Of a DNA stretch of 62,000 nucleotides, positions 48,556 to 60,246 are shown in pieces (position 1 is the first letter of the stretch; each line of letters begins with the position of its first letter). The translations under genes were made by a program, and so were the position numbers. Under the pieces are notes generated by a model that ran no database searches, was not told the origin of the DNA, and saw nothing but the letters and a program-made list of their open reading frames with translations. Source of the DNA: Phoronis australis (taxonomy: Eukaryota > Phoronida > Phoronidae); contig NMRA01000258.1 in the NCBI GenBank assembly GCA_002633005.1, positions 95,288-157,287 on the forward strand, in the 5' to 3' direction.

Positions 48556-50518
48556 TCAAGATCACTAAGTCACATTCATTACATGGAGACAGAGGTCATG
48601 TTGGATCAACGAAATCACACGGCCAAAGTTGTCACTGGAATGTGTGTGCCATTGATTGAAAGGATACTAAGTCCTGTTTAGGTTATTTTAGCCAATTCTC
48701 GTCCTGTTCACCTAACAAATGAAACAATGTACCTTGATGTCCCACTTGAGTGATAAAAGCAAGAGTCAACGAAAAACTTACTTTGTCACACATAGGATAT
48801 TATGTTGCTTCAGTTGGTGGGTGTTCTTTCCCAACAGTTGCTATGTAACTTGCCTGAAGCATAGGTCTTGCTTACCCATTTAATAGACTTTCTAAGGAAT
48901 TTTTTTTAGTTGAGGGTTGTCGAGGGATACAGAGCATTATTTTATTTCTGAGGACTAGTTAGGAACATTATTCTCAATATCTGTTGATAAGCCAAAACCG
49001 GACTAGTTAGGAACATTATTCTCAATATCTGTTGATAAGCCAAAACCGGACTAGTTAGGAACATTATTCTCAATATCTGTTGATAAGCCAAAACCGGACT
49101 AGTTAGGAACATTATTCTCAATATCTGTTGGTATCCTTTCCAAATAAAATGTGGGCATTGCCATTAGCAGAAAATAATTGCAGGATTTCTTTATATATTT
49201 CATCTGTCCAAATGTCATGGCCAAAGACATATATTTTTGTGAAAGTTGTCTTGAGAGTCTGGTTGTGCAGCATACTCGTACCTTACACAGCGCCTATGTC
49301 TACTTCTCCATGGTCATGTCGTCTGCTTACTTTAGCATTGTTTTATCTTAAATGTTCCCCAAACCTGCCTTCAGCTATGTTATATTTCAAAATTATTAAC
49401 TTAATTATTAATTATTAACTTAATAGTTGGACCACTTGTAACAAGAAGCTTTGTCTCATCTTGTATATTAGTAAAACTAGGAGTAGTTTTTTAGTTTGGA
49501 AACTGACAAATAGTTGTTACCCAAGACTGATTTCAAACGAATTTACGGCTTCGGTTTCCATATGTGCGCAAACTGCAGTATGGCTGGCTGTCAAATTGGA
49601 ATATACACTAGAGAAAGCTGGTTGTTGGTGCTAAACAACTTAAACTGGTACTAATTTAAAGTCAAAAAGAATAGGTTGTGAAAAACAATGTTACTCTTGT
49701 GCATTCGGTGAGCAGAAGGTTCCAGTTTTGCAATTTTACAAAATTTAAAAAAATGTACACATTTTTGCTATGACTTATTTACAATACATGGTGATTTTTG
49801 GCAGCAGCTTTGATGATGAAATTCGTACTTATACACATATGTACACCTCCTAAACTTGGTTTTGATTTTATGTTTTTGTTGCCATGTAAAACTGAAGCTA
49901 CTTACGATGGGGTGTCTCATCCTTCTCAGTGGTGCAGGTCTTACCATCTGCTGGGGAAGAGTGGATGTCAGATACATAATCCATATGCACAAAGTGGTTG
50001 TAGGGTTAAAATTTAATGAATGCTTTCAGTTGCCAATTACTTGAAGTTGCTAACCTGATGTCAGAAGCTACCTTCTGGTATTCTTGACTGGAGACGGTTT
50101 TTACAGCAACTTTGCTTATTACCTCCCCAATGTTTAACTGCACAGGGAATTCGGTTTTTATTCATCTCCAGTTTGTGTGGGTGTTAGTGAAGCTTTTCCG
50201 TGTAGCTGGGGTTATTTTGTATATGTTTCAATTTTTTGTCTAATTTCTTTATAATTTTGGAGGATGACTAAGTTTACATGCAATTTAGAAATATTTGCTA
50301 TCTTGGACTTTTTCCTGCTTAGCTTACTTGTATATTCTGTAGTTTCTTTTAATTGTTTATAATTTGCAATAAAACATTTACTGGTTTGTTATTCTGTTCT
50401 TTATGAATTTTTACGTTGTTATGGATTAATATCTTAAAATGAATTATGGGTAAGTAATGTATATGTGTGTATCGTCCTCCTGAAGTACATAACATTTTGA
50501 ATTGGGTGATCATGATGC
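48556..50518 (+). other. DCDC1 3' UTR and convergent intergenic region
   Basis: No coding sequence is recognised after the DCDC1 stop. Candidate poly(A) signals on the plus strand are aataaa at 49143-49148 and 50368-50373. The downstream gene is on the minus strand, so the two 3' ends converge here. Confidence 0.55.
48954..49131. repeat. Minisatellite, 48-bp unit, about 3.7 copies
   Basis: The unit begins actagttaggaacattattc. Copies start at 48954, 49002, 49050 and 49098 and are almost identical. It lies in the DCDC1 3' UTR or 3' flank, about 12 bp before the first aataaa. Confidence 0.96.
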
Positions 50519-51715
50519 TTATTTCGACGACCCTGTGCAGCGCAGTGGACCAACTCTGATATATGCCGATTGGTCTTTGCCAGCAGTATCCCCCAGGGCC
50601 ACCTTAGTTACGGGTAGAGTAGAGATATCCTTCAACATTCCGCGGTCCACCTGCCATGAGAAGTCCCCTACGTCACAGGAGCACGTCTTCGACTTTTTGA
50701 AGCAGTTCCCCGCTTTTGCGCATCCACACGTACCCGAGCCAGACGACGAACCGGCCCAGTAATCTTGCTTCACGTTATCGCGTGAATACCACGCGCCGAA
50801 GCCTCCTTTCAGAAGTTTGGCACCGTAGCAGTCATAAACTAGTTCCTGTTCGCAAGTGGCGGACGATTTCATAAGGGCGACTATCTGATCTTTTGATACG
50901 GAGTATGTGAAATTTTTCTGGAAGCAAAGAGGGTCTTTGCATTTATCCACGTCGTATCTTTTCTCGGCGTTGTGATGTAGGTTGGTGAACACTCGCTTGT
51001 CCTTGGGGTCATACGGGTTGGAGAACTGGCACTCGACAGTAAAGGCTTTTACCCCGCCCAGACCGTCTGGATCCACGGTATAGTCTCCGTCGGTTGAGTA
51101 GCCACCATTATACCATTCTTGGCAGTTTCGAATGGATTTGGGCACTGAAAATTAAAGTGTCGGTTAAGAAATGCTAACATAGATAATGTTTTCATTTCAA
51201 GAGAGGGTGAACTTAAAATTCATTCCATCTCGCCGTGTGGCCAATATTCATTCAGACCGATTTCATAGTAGCTAACAAGAAATAGGATTGGTTTATGTAT
51301 CGGGCCTGGTGCAATACATTAGATTGTACCCTATGTTGAACATAGTCGCTATTTCGAATAGCAGTAAAAACTGCCCTGAATAGTTTTAATAAAAAAGACT
51401 GTGTACCCACCTACTACTTGATTGTACACCAGAATGTGAAGTAATTGTACCTTTGCATCCAGTTGGGTTGTCGATGGACTTGACTAACTCTTCGGCAGCC
51501 CTTAGCTTCTTGTGGCAAGCTGACGCCAGGGAACCTTGTTCCGCCACTTCTTTCTGCAACCTCTCTCCCAACACCTCTTCTGTACGAACCGACTGTTCTA
51601 GCAACTTGGCGCGGGCCTCAAGGGAGGCCAGGAGTTCCTTTGGGTCGGTGACGTCGCCCGTGTTGGCATAGCAGACGGGCAGAGCCAAGGCGAGACAGAA
51701 CCATAAGTTGAGCAT
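50519..51715 (-). CDS. Secreted coiled-coil protein with CNTNAP-like fibrinogen domain, copy A
   Basis: Exon 1 is 51451-51715 and exon 2 is 50519-51144, joined in phase 1; together they encode 296 residues. A signal peptide (MLNLWFCLALALPVCYA) is followed by a helical segment with heptads (LLASLEARAKLLEQSVRTEE), a Cys-bounded linker and a fibrinogen-like domain. The domain shows DYTVDPDGLGG, GGFGAWYSRD, the clustered Cys pattern CGCAKAGNC..CSCDVGDF and the terminal VALGD...RVGPLRC. This matches the fibrinogen-like module of neurexin-IV/contactin-associated proteins better than ficolins or fibrinogens. It is probably secreted and oligomeric; the ligand is unknown. An in-frame upstream ATG at 51760 would add 15 residues; I preferred 51715 because it gives a clean signal peptide. 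Confidence 0.88.
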
Positions 51716-51933
51716 GGTCAGTTTGAGAGACGATACTGAGAAGTTATCGTATAATCTCATTCATTTGCTTGGGAACTCGGCCATGTGTTATCTCTCGGCG
51801 CCGATATGGCAATTTTGCGTCAGTTACATACGCTTTAAACCTGCGTTCCATACGAGAAGTAAACTTTTGCTTTAAACCACAGTTACCGCTATAAAATTGT
51901 TCTGAATTTGTTCCAGCCCAGGAAAGGAGTAAT

Positions 51934-52078
51934 TTCTGAGTTTTTCAAAAGAACTGGCAGTTCGGTATTTGTTGAGACCATGCTCGCTACGTAAAATAAT
52001 CGCTAGCACGCCGTGACAAGTAAACTTTTAGACTTTGATATAAAAGCACTAACGTACTGCCATTTTCTTGGAAGCTCT
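51934..52078. mobile_element. Palindromic MITE-like element
   Basis: Left end tcaaaagaactggcagtt and right end aacgtactgccattttcttg are imperfect inverted copies. The interior gttgagaccatgctcgctac resembles the element at 41101-41206. Confidence 0.5.
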
Positions 52079-52980
52079 AAAATCGCACTCAAATTGTATA
52101 ATGAGCAATTTCATGCTAATTTAGCAATGGAAAATGCCGTGTAAATAAAAATTAGTTGTCTTTTGCTGTATGATTATTTCGTGAACTAGTAGGCTACCTA
52201 CGGAATTCCGGTAGTGACTACAAGATATCGTGACGTCCTTGGACAATTAAGAATACATGTACATGTATATGTTTCAATTCAAACAGTGGAAAAACATTTC
52301 AAAAAAGTACTCTACCCACAGCTCACAAAACTGTGTTTCGTTCCAAAGTAGAAAATATGAAGAAGTTGAATAGAAACCCCAATGTATGTTCGAGGCATAA
52401 ACTTCCCAACTCTGATAACGTTTTCAGGCACGTTATTTGCAGTAACCACATTGGGATAACTTACTCATCGCGAAGCGTTTAAAGATAAGTATTTCTTCAC
52501 TTCCGAGACACCGTGATCCAAACGTAGAGCAAGTTTTATACTTAAAAGGATGCCAAACGGCGGTTTTCGTCTATTAACAGATATTTAAAACGACTTTCCC
52601 ACCGAGTTTTCTGAAACAAAACAATGCTTTAAAATCTTCGACAACCCTCAAATTTTGGAGAAAACTCCTTTAAAAGTCTTCTAAACGGGCAAGCATCACC
52701 TACGCACATGTGAGGAAGGAAAGTCCACCATGAACCGTAATATTTAAACTGTGACATAGGGAGTATGAGTTTTTTGTTGATTCCTTCTTTTTTTTCAAGA
52801 TTGGCGCCAATGATGCATTAGCCGGTGACAGGACGAGGACTGCTTGAAATTATCAAAAAAGGGTTTAGTACCCTTTTAATAAAGCGACCATAAACCCTCC
52901 ATTCATCAAAAAGTTATTATTTTTTATTTATACTACTCATCATTATGAAACTAGTATCAAATTGCTCCTTAGTAAAATTT

Positions 52981-53220
52981 GAGATTTCATGGCTTTGAAA
53001 GAGCCAGTGTGATACCGCCTGAAATCAAGCTCTACAAGTTGCTTGTTACGGCGTGTTTCTTTTTAATAACCGAGCAAGGTCTCAACGAATAGCAAGCTGC
53101 CACGTCTTTACAAACCCATGATTGCGCCATATGACTCGGGAAATAATTAACACCAGTTGTATAGCGGTGTGTACAGGCATAAAGCAAAAGTTTGCTTCTT
53201 GGACGGAACACGGTATTGAA
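52981..53220. mobile_element. Dispersed ~230-bp element, copy 1
   Basis: It starts gagatttcatggctttgaaa and ends near aagtttgcttcttggacgga then acacgg. The same start and end motifs in the same order and spacing occur at 54161-54390. The terminal block resembles a degenerate tRNA-type B box, so a SINE is possible. Confidence 0.5.
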
Positions 53221-54160
53221 GTGCTACTTACACTACTAGAACTATATATTGCCTCTACGGTTATCGTTTTCGATCGCAATGGATGAACAAGCTTTGATAT
53301 TCAACCTACGTACACTGTATTTAGTGTAGCCTATATGTGATTTCCATGGATAAAGAAGTGCTTAATATTATTGTTTGCTTTTTATATTCGCGTGGACGTA
53401 CCAGGCACAGCGTAACTTTAGGTACACTCCCGTACAAACATCTTTCTTTGTAAAATCAATATTATCGATTGAATATCAATTCTTTTTGTTTGCACAAGCC
53501 TGAAAACATGAAATATATGTAGAAACAGTTGTGTAGAAAACAGTACTTTTCCATTTGATTTACATAAAATATTAATACTGTCACATCACGTGACACGTTT
53601 TATATTGGATTTTTTCAATTTGCGACTCTTTCGAAATAACTAAGATATACCATAAACAAGATTTATTTATTTTCTGCAATATAAATTTGACTATCGTCAG
53701 TTTTTACTTATTAAAATATTTGTTCAGGTGATTATGAAATTATGGGCCGAACCAAATTATAGAATGCTATTTACATGTATGCAAACTTAAGACAACCAAG
53801 TTTACTTTTTCTTTTCAGTAACAATCCTGATAAAATACAGGTGTGATGTACGTTTGTAAGTGCGCATTGGTGTTCCCTTATGTGTAAATATACACTGATC
53901 AATAGTAATTGAAAATTTTGTTTAGCCTAGTAATTGGTCACAAAGAAAGCTACTTTACAGGTTAATTCAGAAGAGCAGAAGAGGGAACTCACACACACGT
54001 TTGTAAAAGAGTTTTAATTCGTTTGGAAAGGACAAAAATATTGAAAATACGTTTCTAAAATTTATAGGATTAAAATAGCTACAAATTCAACTTTTTCACG
54101 AAAAACAACTTTGATTTAATACACATACCATTGTTGAATTTGTCTCAAGTTGTAGTCAAA

Positions 54161-54390
54161 TCGGAGATTGTATCATGGCTCCCGAAGTACTACATTTTGT
54201 CATTATTTGAGACCAGACTCGGTGAGTCATTTCATGTGGTTGAATCGGTAATAACGAACAGTCAGTTGTTTGAATACCCAGAAACCCCACTTCTTGTCTG
54301 CTTAGAGACTCAATTGAGGCCAACTTTGTTGTGGTAGATGGTCTAAATCAAAGGTTCGCTTCTTGAGCGCAACACGGTTTTTTAATATTT
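54161..54390. mobile_element. Dispersed ~230-bp element, copy 2
   Basis: It contains tcggagattgtatcatggct near the start and gtggtagatggtctaaatca then aggttcgcttcttgagcgca near the end. The latter pair resembles A and B boxes of RNA polymerase III genes. A further terminal block (aagtttgattcttgagagga) lies at 54822. Confidence 0.5.
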
Positions 54391-55295
54391 ATTACGAACT
54401 CTTCGGTACAATGAATATGCATTGCTCATAATGCGCCAAGAGGCGTTGTATCTTTGTTAAATAGATACAAAGAAATCTATATACAATTATTATACACAAA
54501 TACATAAATTAAAAAACTGATGTTAAGATTACGATGGCATCTGATTTCGAATGCAAATAAATCACTTTCATATACAATAAGTTATTTTTGCATGTATACA
54601 ATTCCAACCACTCACACAGAGAGATTTAATACTAAAAAGGAATTTTGATTCTATTTCGATTAAAACCATATTTTCATTTGAGTTGAGGCCTTGACATCCA
54701 TATAGAAAAAAATTAATTTTGTTATGCATTTGATGAAAATCAGAATATTTATTGTAAACATTGGGGTTTTGTTCGAGTGTCTGGAATAGCTGTATCCTCA
54801 GCTCCCTGCATACCTCACAAGTTTGATTCTTGAGAGGAACACGGGTTTGTAACCACTTTTGTTAAAATTTCGGGGAATTGATACATGCATTTTGGGTCAC
54901 TCTGTATTTTGTGATTGATTCAGACATTTTAGGTTACATTTTATTTTGTGCACGCGCCTTGCATGAACAAATGAGGTAATTTGACATTGTGTCAAATTTG
55001 AACTAATGCAAAAGCTGCACAGGCAACCAAGATTAGAGACAAATTAGTATTTCCTGAACTTTTTGTGATTACAATTGGATTGAAGCAGCGACGACGTTAA
55101 TTTTTGTTCAAACTTCCAAGGCGAAGCAATGTATTTTTTGCATAACCCATCACTGGTCAAATCTGCGACACAGTTATCATGTTCCAGTATCAGTGTCCTG
55201 GGAATCCAGCCGTATGTGATAGTGACGTAGAAACTCGATCAACACCTAATCAACAGGTGTTACTGAGGTGCCAGTGGAACAGCCTGTCTGACAAC

Positions 55296-56687
55296 ATGGT
55301 GTCCATTCTCCTGTACGTCTGTGCCCTGGTTACAGGCGCCTTGGGACAAACACCAACTAGTTCCACATCTAAGTTGAACACCTTAAACAGTCTTAAAACC
55401 CGTGCAACACTTTTGGAGACAACGTTGAAGCGAGAGCAGACGATACTTAGTCAAAGGCAGGTGGAGGTTTCCCGGATGTTGGCAGACATTGGTTCGCAAG
55501 GATCGGCATGCTACAAAAGATTGAATGCGATTGAAGAGTTTCTGAAACCTCAGAATCAAACTCAGTGTTTTGGTAAGGATAGTTATCAATTTCGAATTTG
55601 AGCACTCGTTGCTGCAGGACTCTGAAATCGTTTTTACGTACTAACACTCACATGTCGATGCTGCTACTTTTGCTTGTATATGTAGCCTAATGGATAGCCA
55701 TCGATCTACCAACCGAATGGATTTTGCCAAGTTGAAAATGTTTTAATGAAAACGAATTACAATTATTCATTACTACTATTACAGTTACCATTGCCTTTGC
55801 TACCATCAATATGCTATTATCATTATCATTATCATTATCATAGTGAGTGAAACCGGGGCTAGTTCGGTCCCATTTTTCGAAAATTAAAAATTTCTAAAAA
55901 ATCTTTTTTCACTCTTGCAAACTACTTAAAAACTCATAGAAAATTCCTGACACACCTCTTTGTTTATTTCACTAAATTTTCAATAGTGCAATTTTCAGGA
56001 TTTTAGTCATCTTTATCACAGATTGAAACGAGACAGAAGGATGATGGTGTAACTTTGCATTTTCCAGTAAACCCAGCTTTGATTCGCTCCTGTTCAGACT
56101 GGTCACGGGCTGGCTACTGGACAAACGGTGACTACACCATCGATCCAGACGGTCCGGGAGGCCTGATGCCCTTTAGGGTGGAATGCAGACTTATCAACCC
56201 GAAGAACCCAAAAGACACGCGTCTATTCACCGTCATTCACCACGACTCGGAAATGCGCGCCGATGTCGGTAAATGTAAGGGGCAGTTGTGCTTCAAAAAA
56301 AATCTCAAATACCAAGCCTCGTTGGAGCAGATCAAAGCCCTGAAGAAAGTGTCTCACTGGTGTAACCAGGAGACGCGTTACTATTGTTACAGCTCTAGAC
56401 TGCTGAAGGGTGGATTTGGAGCCTGGTACAACCTTGACGGAAAGAAGATGAACTACTGGGGAGGCGCCAAGAGCGGGAGTGGCCAGTGTTCGTGCGGTAG
56501 ACACAACAACTGCATAAACAATTCCACCACGTGCAACTGTGATGTTGGCGCCAACTACTGGAACATTGACGGTGGATACGCTGCCTCCGTGGACGTACCA
56601 GTCACTAAACTTGCCTTCGGAGATACTGACGGTCCGGACAAGGCGGCTTATTACACTATCGGCCCCCTAAGGTGTTACGGCAGATAA
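55296..56687 (+). CDS. Secreted coiled-coil protein with CNTNAP-like fibrinogen domain, copy B
   Basis: Exon 1 is 55296-55572 and exon 2 is 56068-56687, joined in phase 1; together they encode 298 residues. It has the same architecture as the gene at 50519-51715: signal peptide (MVSILLYVCALVTGALG), heptad-rich helix (LKTRATLLETTLKREQTIL), Cys-bounded linker with an NQT glycosylation site, then the fibrinogen-like domain with DYTIDPDGPGG, GGFGAWYNLDG, CSCGRHNNC..CNCDVGANYW and FGD...TIGPLRC. The intron sits at the same place and phase, showing common origin by duplication and inversion. An in-frame upstream ATG at 55179 exists but would bury the signal peptide. Poly(A) signals are at 56722-56727 and 56749-56754. 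Confidence 0.9.
55816..55840. repeat. tatcat microsatellite
   Basis: About four copies of a 6-bp unit lie in the intron of the fibrinogen-like gene, copy B. Confidence 0.9.
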
Positions 56688-56721
56688 CTAGTATTCGAAT
56701 TTGAGTGCTATTTTGAAATGA

Positions 56722-56754
56722 AATAAATTCCAAGACTGAGGACATATTAAATAA
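56722..56754 (+). terminator. Poly(A) signals of the fibrinogen-like gene, copy B
   Basis: Two aataaa hexamers (56722-56727 and 56749-56754) lie 35-67 bp after the stop codon, the expected place for cleavage and polyadenylation. Confidence 0.7.
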
Positions 56755-56971
56755 AAATTCCTGTTAATCGTTTTCCATACAGATCGAGTCATCATTAAAT
56801 TTTGACCCCTAATAGACCGGCAGCCCAGAGCACTTAGCATAGATGAACGAGGTACCAACATCTGACCACGGGAGCATTTAGGGTCCACCTCAGTATGTAC
56901 AGAAATGTACGTCTGCCGTTGTCTGCTCTCTGGGAGTGACCCCTGGGTGCCTTACAAAGGGCCCAGAAAAT

Positions 56972-58020
56972 GAGCTAGACTAGATATTCGAGGCACCGGC
57001 GAAAACTGATTTGAAACGAACAATAGTACCGCACTGAATACCGAATGACCCATGACAGACAAATTGTACTCTGGAATGGGTATGGCAGAAACCAAAAAGG
57101 ACCCCAAAAATGAGCCAGCACATACATTCGAGGTACCCAAAAAAACCAATTCCATGTAATTCAACACATGTCACAGATCACTAAATGCCCTATGACAGAC
57201 AAAATACACTCTGGGTTGTGCCCGGCAGAAATCCCCAAAAATCTCAACCACGGTATGCCATCAAAACTTTGAGCTAAACTAGATTTTCGAGGTACTGGCC
57301 AAAACTGATTTTAAACGAACAATAGAACCGCAGTTAACACCAAATGACCCATGACAAACAAATTGCACTCTGGAATGGGTCCGGCAGAAACCAAAAAAGA
57401 ATCCCCCCAAAATGAGTTTGCACATACATTCCAGGTACCACACAAAACCAATTCCATATGATTCACTACATGTCACAGATCACTAAAACACCTATGACAG
57501 ACAAATTACACTCTGGGTTGTGCCCGGCAAAAAGTCAACCACGGTAGGCCTATGTCGTCAAATTTTGAGCTAGACCAGATTTTCGATGTACCAGCCAAAA
57601 CTGATTTAAAACGAACAATAGTACCGCACTGAACACCAAATGACCCATAACAGACAAACTGCACTCTGGAATGGGTTCGGCAGAAATTAAAAGAGACCCC
57701 CCCCAAAAAAAAATGAGGTAGCACATACATTTGAGGTACTACAAAAAACCAATTACATGAGATTCAATACGTGTCACAGATCACTAAATGCCCTATGACC
57801 GGCAGACAAAATACACTCTGGATTGTGCCTGGCAGAAACCCTCAAAAATCTCAACCACGGTATGCCATTTTTGAGACCGTTAGACTTTCAAGGTATCGGC
57901 TGAAACTGATTTAAAACCAACAATCGCGCTGCACTGAACACCCAGTGACCCATGACTTTACGACAAATTTTACTCTGGAAATACTCGGCCAGAAACCCAG
58001 AAAGGACTTTACAAAACTAT
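56972..58020. repeat. Higher-order satellite, about 300-bp unit made of two half-units
   Basis: Full units begin near 56972 (gagctagactagatattcga), 57271, 57567 and 57873, about 3.4 copies. Within each, the block catgacagacaaattgtact and the block tatgacagacaaaatacact are related, so the unit is an A-B pair of half-units about 141 and 159 bp apart. The minus-strand open frames in this stretch are by-products and resemble one another for that reason. Confidence 0.88.
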
Positions 58021-58389
58021 GCTATGTCTAATAAAATTCTCTAGATGAGTGACTTTCCTTACTTTATAACGAACCCCTCCCCCAGGAATACCAGATTATA
58101 GAGACCCAACTAACATGAATTACCTATTCTGACCGTAAATTCGTAACCTTGCATTGGACTAAATATTGACATCTAGAATGAATTTTATTTGTTGAGATCA
58201 GAAACACAAAGTACACATTCTCAAATCACTTTTAACCTGTTTCAAATATTTTGATTCAGATCTTAAATAAGTTGGGTAGTAAGATTATTAGTTTCTACAT
58301 ATAAACATGAAGATGAATTGTCAAGTAAATTCCGCCTTAGAAAAGTAGTTTTGTCTTACTAAAATATTTCTTTGACTATTTTGTTACAG

Positions 58390-58475
58390 GTGAGAGAAAA
58401 CGACTGAAACAAGCCGCTTTACCGTCTATTTTACCTTTTAGCGAAGTGAAAAGCAGACTTTCAGCAATAACATGA
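58390..58475 (+). pseudogene. Possible exon relic of a THAP-domain protein
   Basis: After an acceptor-like ttttgttacag, the frame reads ERKRLKQAALPSILPFSEVK and stops at 58473-58475. The RLKxxAxPSI wording is like the conserved C-terminal edge of THAP zinc-finger domains (RLKxxAVPS). No upstream THAP exons (C2CH residues) were found on this strand, so this may be a relic of a THAP-type transposase or chance similarity. Confidence 0.25.
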
Positions 58476-59392
58476 GGGAATTGAACCTCTCAATTCAGAA
58501 AATCAGCCCTTCCATTGGGAAAATTACAATTGTTTTCAACAAATTATGTTGTTTCGTTGTATGTATGTGGTTTTTCAGTTTGCCATTTTGTTTTTAAATA
58601 CATGTACACTGATTATTGTTTATTCTTAAATCTTGTTTATAGCAGGTTCTTATCCAGCTAGCAGCGATTGAAAACATACTTTGCTTCTAAGTGAAATTTT
58701 TGTTATAGACAAGTTAACACAAAACTTAAAACTGTTCAAAGGCCTTCTTAAGAAAGCTCTAAAATTAGTTTCTTACAGCAAACAAATCAAATGCAATCAA
58801 AGGGAATACTTCGTTTTGATCGCCCGACATTTCTATAAGTCAACAGGAAAATGACAATTCGCAAGAGTAATCTGTAATCACTTCAGCTTTATAAAGAAGC
58901 AGCACAACTGCACCGTATGGGGAATTAAAAATGAAGAAATATTGTGGTTTGAATAATAAGTGACAAACTTACCTGTTGATGAAAACTTTATTCGATCATC
59001 AAAGTGTAACATTAACAGGTCTTTTTACTAACAATAGCACAATCGATGCAGTTCCTGAGTGTCATTTCCGCATAATGCGTACCAAGTTGAAAAGTTTTTA
59101 CCATTAGTATGAAGCCTTTCATTTTGAAAGGAAAAGTTAATGTCACTCAGTGAGAAAGGACAGATATTTATACCAGATACTTTTGGTTTTCATTTCACCG
59201 GTATCGAGTTTCAATGGCCTATAGAAGCGCTTGTAAAAAAGGCCAGTTTCGACACGTGGCTTTCCTTCATGTAACTTCATTCAGCCTCATTAAAGTTCAC
59301 AATTACCGTAGATCCTTGAACGTAAACACAACATCATATCAATATTGACTTCATTTGTGCCCAGAATCTGACTCGGAACTTAGGCCAAAGTG
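58476..59392. other. Intergenic, no feature recognised
   Basis: This is AT-rich sequence downstream of the candidate minus-strand gene at 59393. I see no convincing coding frame. A tttatt at 58987-58992 could be its poly(A) signal. Confidence 0.4.
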
Positions 59393-60246
59393 TTATTGGG
59401 TCTTCTTTAGCTTCAGTCGCTCATGAATCTTCCAGGAAAGGAAATAAGCCATTGTTGTCCATGCATGACTCATTACCTAGGAAAGGGCATCGTCACCAAT
59501 GAGGCTGGCTGGTGTAGCAGTCAGATATAGTTCTTCTTCACACGCAAACAATCCATTGGCACATGTATGGTAACTTAGTACTGCGACTCACATTTCTGCA
59601 GGACCACTGGCTTGTATACATTGTGCCATGCAGCACTGCTGGTGTGTGGACGACATGCTGCGGGAAGAGAAATGAGTAACAAAGCTTGTCTATGTTGCCA
59701 CTTAAATTGGCCTTAAAATGTCACTGAACCTGGACCAAATATTGAAATATGAATAATTAAGTACGTCAGGTTGGGTCAAAAATGTTGCCCATGTTTTTCA
59801 AAAATATGATATGGTAACGGCTTTACAATTTCACACAAAATTAAATAATTACTATTTCCAGAAACCAAGGGTGTATATAAAATAAGAATTGATTTGTATA
59901 GAACTGTGTCTTTATTTTTCCTTCCTAGCCAGAACAATGCTTTAAACGCATCACTTGTCTGAAAAATATGCAAGTTATATAACTTAAATATTTGAGACAA
60001 CTTCAAGTCTTTATTGCCCATTTTCAAGCCTTTTGATTTTTGATACTTTCAGCAATTATAAACACTGGTTACAGTTTCATGGGTATGTCTTACCTCACTA
60101 ACAATTCGAGTTGACAGCATAAACATTCTGCATTGATTGATGTAATTGTCACTGATAAACTTGTCAGAAATCACTCCAAACATTAATAATACTGCTTTGA
60201 TATACGCAAAAATCCCGAGTGCTGTGTCAAGTATCGCAACACACAT
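59393..60246 (-). CDS. Candidate small membrane protein, two exons
   Basis: Exon 1 is 60094-60246 and exon 2 is 59393-59476; they join in phase 0 to give 78 residues. The donor (GTGAG/GTAAGA) and acceptor (CCCTTTCCTAG/G) are strong. The product starts MCVAILDTALGIFAYIKAVL, a likely transmembrane segment continuing into LMFGVI, then a polar stretch (SDKFISDNYINQCRMF), a second weakly hydrophobic piece (WTTMAYFLSW) and a basic end (KIHERLKLKKTQ). An in-frame stop lies two codons before the ATG, so the start is fixed unless a nearer acceptor exists. A donor-like site at 60370 may mark a non-coding upstream exon. I do not recognise the family. Confidence 0.42.

Larger units (their letters stand above)
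51716..55295. other. Shared upstream region of the two fibrinogen-like genes
   Basis: This 3.6-kb non-coding stretch lies between head-to-head paralogues. I see no further gene, only dispersed repeats at 51934-52078, 52981-53220 and 54161-54390. Both promoters should lie here. Confidence 0.6.

Noticed and set aside
56952-57730. Several similar minus-strand open frames that look like a small gene family
   Set aside because: They resemble each other only because they sit in successive satellite units; there are no conserved starts and no splice sites.
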